Part shown: one piece after another, positions 32,801 to 37,535 of the stretch
Position numbering within the stretch: position 1 is the first letter of the stretch
Layout of the letters: the number at the start of each line of letters is the position of its first letter
Assembly (NCBI GenBank): GCA_029252685.1
Contig: JAQXAY010000149.1
Coordinates: 1 to 37,535, forward strand
Reading direction: 5' to 3'
Source of the DNA: Saprospiraceae bacterium
GTDB lineage: Bacteria > Bacteroidota > Bacteroidia > Chitinophagales > Saprospiraceae
Length of the DNA stretch: 37,535 nt
The notes under the pieces: generated by a model
Told to the model about the DNA's origin: nothing
The model's input: only the letters and a program-made list of their open reading frames with translations
The model's database searches: none
Position numbers and translations under genes: made by a program

Positions 32801-34338
32801 TGCTGTGGTTTCTTTGACAGTACAGCCAAAGGTATATCCGCTCCCATAGAACCAATAGGCTCCTTAGAATGAATAGCCATTGTATTAATGATAAGCTTTT
32901 CATCTTCATTAGAAAATCCAAAAGCTATCTTCTTCTTCCTAAGAATATCACTGGAAGCTATCATTTTATGCCCAGGAATTCGATAGGAACGATCATCAAG
33001 AAAGTGGGTACGCTTCTCGATCCAATTCTGGTAGGGATGTTCCCTACAAATATTTTCTTTTATAGCTTGATCATAAATAATCTGCTTTGTCTTAAAATCC
33101 ACCAAAAGCATTTCTCCTGGCTTCAATCTTCCTTTCTTTACTATGGATGCCTCATTCAAAGGCATACAACCGGCTTCACTTGCTAGCACGATGAATCCAT
33201 CACTTGTGACTGAATATCTCGAAGGCCTTAATCCATTTCTATCCAAAGCAGCTCCTGCAACATCTCCATCTGAAAAACAAATAGAGGCTGGGCCATCCCA
33301 AGGTTCCATAACCGCATCGTGATAGGTGTAAAAAGCTTTTTTATAGGCTGGCATTTCCATATCATTCTGCCAAGCTTCCGGCATCATCATCATGATTGCT
33401 TTTGGTAAACTTCTTCCGCTTTTCGCTATATACTCAGCGACTTTGTCAAAATTCCCTGAATCAGATAGATTGGAGTTACATACAGGAAAGACGGAATTAC
33501 GAGTTTCGTCGAATTCCTTCAGTTGTTTCTCTCTGGCTTCCCACCAATTAAGATTACCTTTTATTGTGTTTATTTCTCCATTGTGTGATATGCATCTAAA
33601 AGGCTGTGCAAGTTTCCACTTAGGAACAGTATTTGTGCTAAACCTACTGTGTACGATTGCAAAATTACTTTCGTATTCCTTCTCCTGAAGATCTTTAAAA
33701 TAGGAACGTAATTGAATTGCGGACAACTGACCTTTGTAGACAATAGTTTTGGAAGAAAAAGAGCTCGCATAGAAATCATCAACAAGACTTTTGTCTTGCG
33801 AATAGACATCATTCAAAATAATAGATCTTAATAAAAATAAATCGGTTTCTAAGTTGAGCTCTTTTTCGAAACCACTATAATCTATAAACCATTGTTCCAT
33901 ATCTGGTTCGGCACTTAATGCCGTAGACCCAACCATAGAATTATCGACTGGAACTGGGCGAATCATAAGAACTGATTTACCATTTTTATCCAATTGTTTT
34001 CTAATTACAGATCTACAAAACTCTTTTTTAAGAGGATCCTTAGGCATAAAAAACATACCTACACCATAAGACCCTATTTCGGGCAGTTTTATACCACTTT
34101 TAAGCGCTTGGCCTTTAAATAATTTATGTGGAATTGCCGTGAGAATTCCGGCACCGTCTCCTGAGTTCTTTTCTGCCCCATAGGCTCCCCGATGCTCCAT
34201 GTTCTCTAGCATCGTCAAGCCATTTGTAATAACATAATGTGAGTGCAAGCCATTTATATTGCATAACATTCCTACCCCGCAAGAATCTGATTCAAGCTGT
34301 GGTGTATATAATCCATGTTTTTGTTTATTCAGTGTCAT
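29845..34338 (-). CDS. gltB: Glutamate synthase large subunit (GltB)
   Basis: The 1497-residue product has the full four-domain layout. A glutamine amidotransferase domain begins at Cys20 (SDSCGVGM) once a short propeptide is removed, and HRGAYGAEKNSGDGAG is its conserved stretch. A linker domain and a FMN-binding synthase domain follow, with the [3Fe-4S] cysteines 1121, 1127 and 1132 (motif CHLNTCPVG) and the FMN phosphate region SGADGGTGASP. The GXGXG domain is at the C-terminus. It converts glutamine and 2-oxoglutarate to two glutamates with GltD. The gene starts 8 bp after the amt stop codon. Confidence 0.98.
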   Translation of the reverse strand: MTLNKQKHGLYTPQLESDSCGVGMLCNINGLHSHYVITNGLTMLENMEHRGAYGAEKNSGDGAGILTAIPHKLFKGQALKSGIKLPEIGSYGVGMFFMPKDPLKKEFCRSVIRKQLDKNGKSVLMIRPVPVDNSMVGSTALSAEPDMEQWFIDYSGFEKELNLETDLFLLRSIILNDVYSQDKSLVDDFYASSFSSKTIVYKGQLSAIQLRSYFKDLQEKEYESNFAIVHSRFSTNTVPKWKLAQPFRCISHNGEINTIKGNLNWWEAREKQLKEFDETRNSVFPVCNSNLSDSGNFDKVAEYIAKSGRSLPKAIMMMMPEAWQNDMEMPAYKKAFYTYHDAVMEPWDGPASICFSDGDVAGAALDRNGLRPSRYSVTSDGFIVLASEAGCMPLNEASIVKKGRLKPGEMLLVDFKTKQIIYDQAIKENICREHPYQNWIEKRTHFLDDRSYRIPGHKMIASSDILRKKKIAFGFSNEDEKLIINTMAIHSKEPIGSMGADIPLAVLSKKPQHISNYFKQQFAQVTNPPIDSIREEFFMSLKTFLGGSGRLLETTESEADVVRLDSPILGEEGFEELQKLDRDSFRFIRISLAYTKSEGLEAALDRVVESVDKLSEYFNIICLCDSDLDEKHLSIPTLLATGGIHHALIGKGKRKQVSLIIEGGDVWETHHFASLISYGADAIFPYMAYQCCRSLAGKMKDIQAHELIRSYKKAAEKGLLKIMAKLGVSTVNSYKGAKTFEILGLNNTVVEKCFRGTISRIGGLDFEDLQREQTMKHTLAFNTSGQNLALPKAGIHQWKRKGEYHLFNPTSIHLLQHATKLNNYKTYKAFTQEIDEVSKNASTLRSYLTIEGRQKPISIDQVEPVEDIFKRFATGAMSFGSLSYEAHTTLAKAMNRIGGKSNSGEGGEDEARFKPTDKQNNMNSAIKQIASGRFGVTINYLSNAVELQIKMAQGAKPGEGGQLPGHKVDDNIARVRKSTPGVGLISPPPHHDIYSIEDLAQLIYDLKNANRNARISVKLVSKAGVGVIASGVTKAMADHILISGADGGTGASPLSSIRHAGLPWELGLSETHQTLLKNKLRDRVVLQTDGQLRTGRDLAIASMLGADEWGIATAALVVEGCILMRKCHLNTCPVGIATQDPDLRERFAGKVEHLVNYFHFLAQDLREIMASLGISKVRDLIGRTDLLRIGHTEDFWKTNKLNLEVMLHQFDPGPNQTLYASKGQDHRLEDVLDKALIKFAELNRSKIYHINKFFEVKSTDRAVGAMLSNEIARRFGSDGLSVNTIRMHFRGSAGQSFAAFGAQGLHFTLEGEANDYMGKGLSGARIALLPDRKNRLKSEENIIVGNVCLYGATSGNVFISGLAGDRFCVRNSGANAVVEGIGDNGCEYMTGGSVIILGPVGRNFGAGMSGGLAYIYDGNMNNLECINREMVLIETMGTEDHLFVQNQLKEHVKLTSSAKATKLLNNWQREKKRFYKVFPKEFKAILELKRSRLTQTK

Positions 34339-34346
34339 CCAAATTG

Positions 34347-35600
34347 TTATTGATAGGCAACTGCCTGATGTTCCCCAATATCCAAACCTTGGATTTCTTC
34401 TTCCTTGTTAACTCTTATACCTACAGTTACCTTGATTATATAAAACACAAAGAATGCAAAAGAGAAAGTAAACAAGCCAACAGCCCCTATACCCAATAAT
34501 TGAATGCTTAATGTTCCGACACCTTCTCCGTAATTACCGAAAATAGCCACAGCAATTGTCCCCCAAATACCACATACCAGATGTACAGATGTAGCACCTA
34601 CTGGATCATCAATTTTTATTTTATCAAAGAAATTAACGGACAATGGAATCAGTACCCCTGCTACAAAACCAATCAACAAAGCTGCTGATAATAAAACACC
34701 ATCTGCACTTGCTGTAATACCTACAAGACCACCTAATATACCATTGAGCACCATGCCTAAGTCGAACGACTTATAGACCAATTTTGAGATTAAAAAAGAA
34801 CCTATTCCACCTGCGGCTGCTGCCAAAGTAGTGGTTACAAAAACCAATGATACTAGATCTGGATCTGCGGATAAAACGGAACCTCCATTAAAACCAAACC
34901 ACCCAAACCACAACAGAAATACACCAACAGATGCTAAAGGCATACTATGCCCAGGTATGGGCTTGATACCCTTTGAACCATATTTACCTGTTCGAGGCCC
35001 TAAGAGAATAGCTCCTGCTAATGCACCCCAACCACCTACTGAATGTACAAGAGTAGAACCGGCAAAATCATAAAACCCTTCAGCATCAAGCCAGCCTGCA
35101 CCCCACTTCCAATAACCAGTAACAGGATAAGACAAGCTAACAAATAACAAACAAAAGAATAAAAATGGGAGTAACTTGATTCGCTCTGCTACTGCTCCGG
35201 AGACTATCGTACAACAGGTAGCAGCAAACATACCCTGAAATATAAAATCAGTGTAATAAGTATAATTACCTTCAGCATAGTCGATTGAACTTGACAAACT
35301 TTCAGGATTATTAAGACCAAAGCCTCCAAAGGCAAAAAAACCACCCTCAGCGCCCGGATACATAAGTCCAAAACCAATAAAATAATAAGACAGAATACCT
35401 AGTGATACGATCATTACATTTTTAAAGAGAATATTTACAACATTCTTTCGCTGTACAAATCCAGACTCTAAAGTTGCAAAGCCCAAATGCATGATGAAAA
35501 CTAAAACAGTAGCAACCAACATCCAAGTGTTGTTAGCAACAAAACTAGCCTGTTCGGCAGCTTTAAGAGCTTCTTTTGCTATTGTTAATGATTCGTCCAT
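34347..35600 (-). CDS. amt: Ammonium transporter (Amt)
   Basis: The 417-residue product has 11 predicted membrane helices. The twin histidines of the Amt pore are His186 (DFAGSTLVHSVGG) and His340 (GATSVHLVCG). The conserved GFATLESGFVQ and FGWFGFNGG segments are present. The C-terminal tail carries GLDIGEHQAVAY, the region that contacts a P-II protein. The N-terminus has no cleavable signal. The gene lies between P-II and gltB in one operon, so ammonium uptake, its control and assimilation are encoded together. Confidence 0.97.
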   Translation of the reverse strand: MDESLTIAKEALKAAEQASFVANNTWMLVATVLVFIMHLGFATLESGFVQRKNVVNILFKNVMIVSLGILSYYFIGFGLMYPGAEGGFFAFGGFGLNNPESLSSSIDYAEGNYTYYTDFIFQGMFAATCCTIVSGAVAERIKLLPFLFFCLLFVSLSYPVTGYWKWGAGWLDAEGFYDFAGSTLVHSVGGWGALAGAILLGPRTGKYGSKGIKPIPGHSMPLASVGVFLLWFGWFGFNGGSVLSADPDLVSLVFVTTTLAAAAGGIGSFLISKLVYKSFDLGMVLNGILGGLVGITASADGVLLSAALLIGFVAGVLIPLSVNFFDKIKIDDPVGATSVHLVCGIWGTIAVAIFGNYGEGVGTLSIQLLGIGAVGLFTFSFAFFVFYIIKVTVGIRVNKEEEIQGLDIGEHQAVAYQ

Positions 35601-35623
35601 GGTTCTTAAAAATTTTCTGTTGT

Positions 35624-35968
35624 TTATGAATTAATGGCAGCACTTCCTGTACTTCCTGTTCTAATATTTACTGTTTTTTCAATGTCGCTAACATAAATCA
35701 GGCCATCCCCTTTTTCTCCAGTCTTTGCTGCTGATTCAATTGCTTTGATCGCGGCGCCTACAAAATCCTCGCTGACTAAAATCTCTAACTTAATTCGCGC
35801 TATGTAACCCACATCATAAACTGTACCTCTGTAAGACCTGCTTTCTCCTTTTTGATGACCATAACCTTTAACCTCGTAGAAGGTTAGGAAATGAATATCG
35901 CTTTGGGCTAGGGCCTCTACAACCTCATCAAACTTGGATGCCCTTACTATCGCTTGAATCTTTTTCAT
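35624..35968 (-). CDS. glnB: Nitrogen regulatory P-II protein
   Basis: The 114-residue product matches P-II: KGYGHQKG begins the T-loop, with Tyr46 and Tyr51 conserved, then the B-loop (TGEKGDG, 83-89) and the C-terminal RTG. It would bind ATP, ADP and 2-oxoglutarate as a trimer and block Amt when nitrogen is plentiful. Tyr51 is the uridylylation site in enteric GlnB, but whether it is modified here cannot be told. The gene is first in the operon, 23 bp before amt. By context it is a GlnK-type rather than a GlnB-type partner. Confidence 0.95.
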   Translation of the reverse strand: MKKIQAIVRASKFDEVVEALAQSDIHFLTFYEVKGYGHQKGESRSYRGTVYDVGYIARIKLEILVSEDFVGAAIKAIESAAKTGEKGDGLIYVSDIEKTVNIRTGSTGSAAINS

Positions 35969-36108
35969 ATCAATTTCATTTACAATTCTAAATTAAGAGG
36001 GGATTAGGTTTTAATCTTCAAAATTTAATTAAAAAATGTTATGTCTCAAGACTAAATTCATTCCCTAAAAGACTTATATTTAAAGGAATAATAGAAAAAT
36101 AAAATGTT

Positions 36109-37535
36109 ATGCCTATATCAAAATCTGAACATGTATTTAATCTTATAAAATCACTCTCAAAAGCAGAGAAAAGGAATTTCAGGATTTATGCCAAACGGAT
36201 TCAGAATAGCGAGGAATTACTTTTTCTTAGATTATTTGATCTTGTCGACAAACAAAAAAGCTTTGACGAACAGGAAATCTATGTAAACTTGGGTCTAACG
36301 GATCGGGGTCAATTCTCAAACATCAAAAGGCATCTTTATACCCAGATTATTGCAAGTCTTCGAATGCTCTTCAAAGAAAAAGGAGCGAATTACAAGGTCA
36401 GAGAATATGTTGATTACGCTTATATACTTTATGGAAAAGGCCTGTACTTACAGGCATTAAAGATCCTAAAAAAGGCCAAAGAAATGGCTAAAAAACACCA
36501 TCTAATATATCTGCAACTTACTATTATTGAGTTCGAAAAAAAAATTGAAACTCGGCACATCACAAGAAGTGGAACCAACCATGCTCTTAATCTACTCGAA
36601 GAAAGTGAACGTATTCAAAAGAACGCTAATCACCTGGTAGGCTTGAGCAATCTAAGGATACAAATGCATGCAAAATATCTCCGTGATGGACATGTAAAAG
36701 ACCTAGAAGAAGCTAAAGAGATTAGAGCATACTATCACGAAAAAACAGATCCTATGGACTTAGAAAACCTAGGTCTAATGGAACGGATATATTATGTACA
36801 ATCTAGAGTTTGGTACAATTATATATTGCTTGATTTCGTATCGTGTATGAAGTACGCAGTAGAATGGACAGAACTACTCGATAAGCATCCTACTATGATT
36901 GAACGGGACACCGATTTATATATGCGAGGATACCATTATATCCTAACTTCAGCAAACCACACCAAAAGCCACCAAACTCACAAAGAATATCTTGAAAAGT
37001 TTGAAGCTTATCGCACAAAAAATTATAAACGATTCAATACAAACTCTCAGATTCTTTCTTTCCTTTATGTTCATACAGGAAGGCTAAATAGCATAATTCT
37101 TAATGGCAACTTCCGTGAAGCTGAACCTGTGATTCAAAAATCAATTGTAAGAATTCGAAAATATAATTACAAATTAGACGATCATAGAATCATGGTGTTC
37201 TACTTTAAGTTTGCATGGATCTACCTAGGTGCAAACAAAACAGATAAGGCTATTATTTATCTAAACAAGATTATCAACAATGAACTAAACAAACTTAGAG
37301 AAGACATCCAAAACTATGCCCGAATCTTAATGCTAATTTGCCATTACGAATCTGGAAACATTGATATCCTTCAGTATCTGATTAATACTTACTCAGCTTA
37401 CTTCCAAAGAAAGAAGGAAATCAATAATTTTCTTAAAATCTCTATGGAAATGTTTGCATCATTAAAAGCAAAAGGGCCCTTAGAGCATAGAAGTATATTA
37501 AAAGATTATTTCAAGCAAATTAGCATAAAGATTCG
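36109..37535 (+). CDS. Helical-repeat protein of unknown function (partial, 3' end off the window)
   Basis: The frame opens at the ATG at 36109 (a nearby ATG at 36104 soon meets a stop) and is open to the right edge, at least 475 residues. The N-terminal region reads NLIKSLSKAEKRNFRIYAKR. This phrase is shared with uncharacterised Bacteroidota proteins that appear built from TPR-like helix pairs. Later segments such as QALKILKKAKEMAKKHHL and AIIYLNKIINNELNKL support that fold. There is no signal peptide or membrane helix. It is divergent from the P-II operon, with a 140-bp gap of AT-rich DNA. I see no catalytic motif. Confidence 0.75.
   Translation, partial: MPISKSEHVFNLIKSLSKAEKRNFRIYAKRIQNSEELLFLRLFDLVDKQKSFDEQEIYVNLGLTDRGQFSNIKRHLYTQIIASLRMLFKEKGANYKVREYVDYAYILYGKGLYLQALKILKKAKEMAKKHHLIYLQLTIIEFEKKIETRHITRSGTNHALNLLEESERIQKNANHLVGLSNLRIQMHAKYLRDGHVKDLEEAKEIRAYYHEKTDPMDLENLGLMERIYYVQSRVWYNYILLDFVSCMKYAVEWTELLDKHPTMIERDTDLYMRGYHYILTSANHTKSHQTHKEYLEKFEAYRTKNYKRFNTNSQILSFLYVHTGRLNSIILNGNFREAEPVIQKSIVRIRKYNYKLDDHRIMVFYFKFAWIYLGANKTDKAIIYLNKIINNELNKLREDIQNYARILMLICHYESGNIDILQYLINTYSAYFQRKKEINNFLKISMEMFASLKAKGPLEHRSILKDYFKQISIKI

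Overview
The window looks like a chromosomal segment of a Bacteroidota bacterium, plausibly of the Saprospiria. The evidence is the AT-rich composition, SprB-type repeats, a C-terminal type IX secretion sorting domain on a secreted phosphatase, many lipoproteins with a Bacteroidota-style signal, mostly weak ribosome binding sites, and a right-edge protein whose N-terminus resembles helical proteins common in that phylum. I see no tRNA, rRNA, CRISPR array, insertion sequence or phage genes. Most genes are on the minus strand.

Left part (1-5962, all minus). A surface/regulatory cassette holds a SprB-repeat lipoprotein, an ECF sigma factor and a single-pass membrane protein with a 14-residue tandem repeat that runs off the left edge. 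The sigma gene is separated from the lipoprotein gene by a perfect 14-bp hairpin. Then come a six-helix membrane protein, the 23S rRNA pseudouridine synthase RluE, a cupin, a GNAT acetyltransferase, a sulfotransferase and the 3' remnant of a membrane-protein gene.

Middle (6065-22568). This is a mosaic of mostly single transcription units with several recognisable intrinsic terminators. It includes a GH20 hexosaminidase lipoprotein, a PLP-dependent decarboxylase with a cupin partner, and two membrane proteins that seem to share an undescribed lysine-rich/two-helix domain (6065 and 11021). It also includes a tandem NTF2-fold lipoprotein and a TetR regulator divergent from an AlkB-type alkane monooxygenase, with a candidate operator between them. 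Next come an ecotin-family protease inhibitor that is a lipoprotein with lysine at the predicted P1 position, two SRPBCC proteins, a PhoD-like secreted phosphatase, a BNR-propeller lipoprotein with His-rich and CDCC segments, and a serine hydrolase with TPRs. The 594-bp gap after the serine hydrolase holds two decayed coding fragments. One is clearly the C-terminus of an SGNH/acetylesterase-type hydrolase.

Right part (22569-37535). Two well-known modules lie side by side on the minus strand. The first is the four-gene ligase-associated DNA repair cluster (MBL exonuclease, ATP-dependent ligase, Lhr-type helicase, PdeM), with ATGA overlaps or direct abutment. The second is an ammonium-assimilation operon, P-II / amt / gltB / gltD, with gaps of 8-23 bp. 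P-II would gate ammonium entry and GltBD would use the glutamine-derived nitrogen to make glutamate. A divergent helical-repeat gene of unknown function runs off the right edge.

No complete new multi-gene system stands out. The most original signals are the Lys-P1 ecotin lipoprotein, the paired lysine-rich membrane domain, the repeat-bearing partner of the sigma factor, and the gene remnants. All functions are inferred by reading the sequence; no database search was run.
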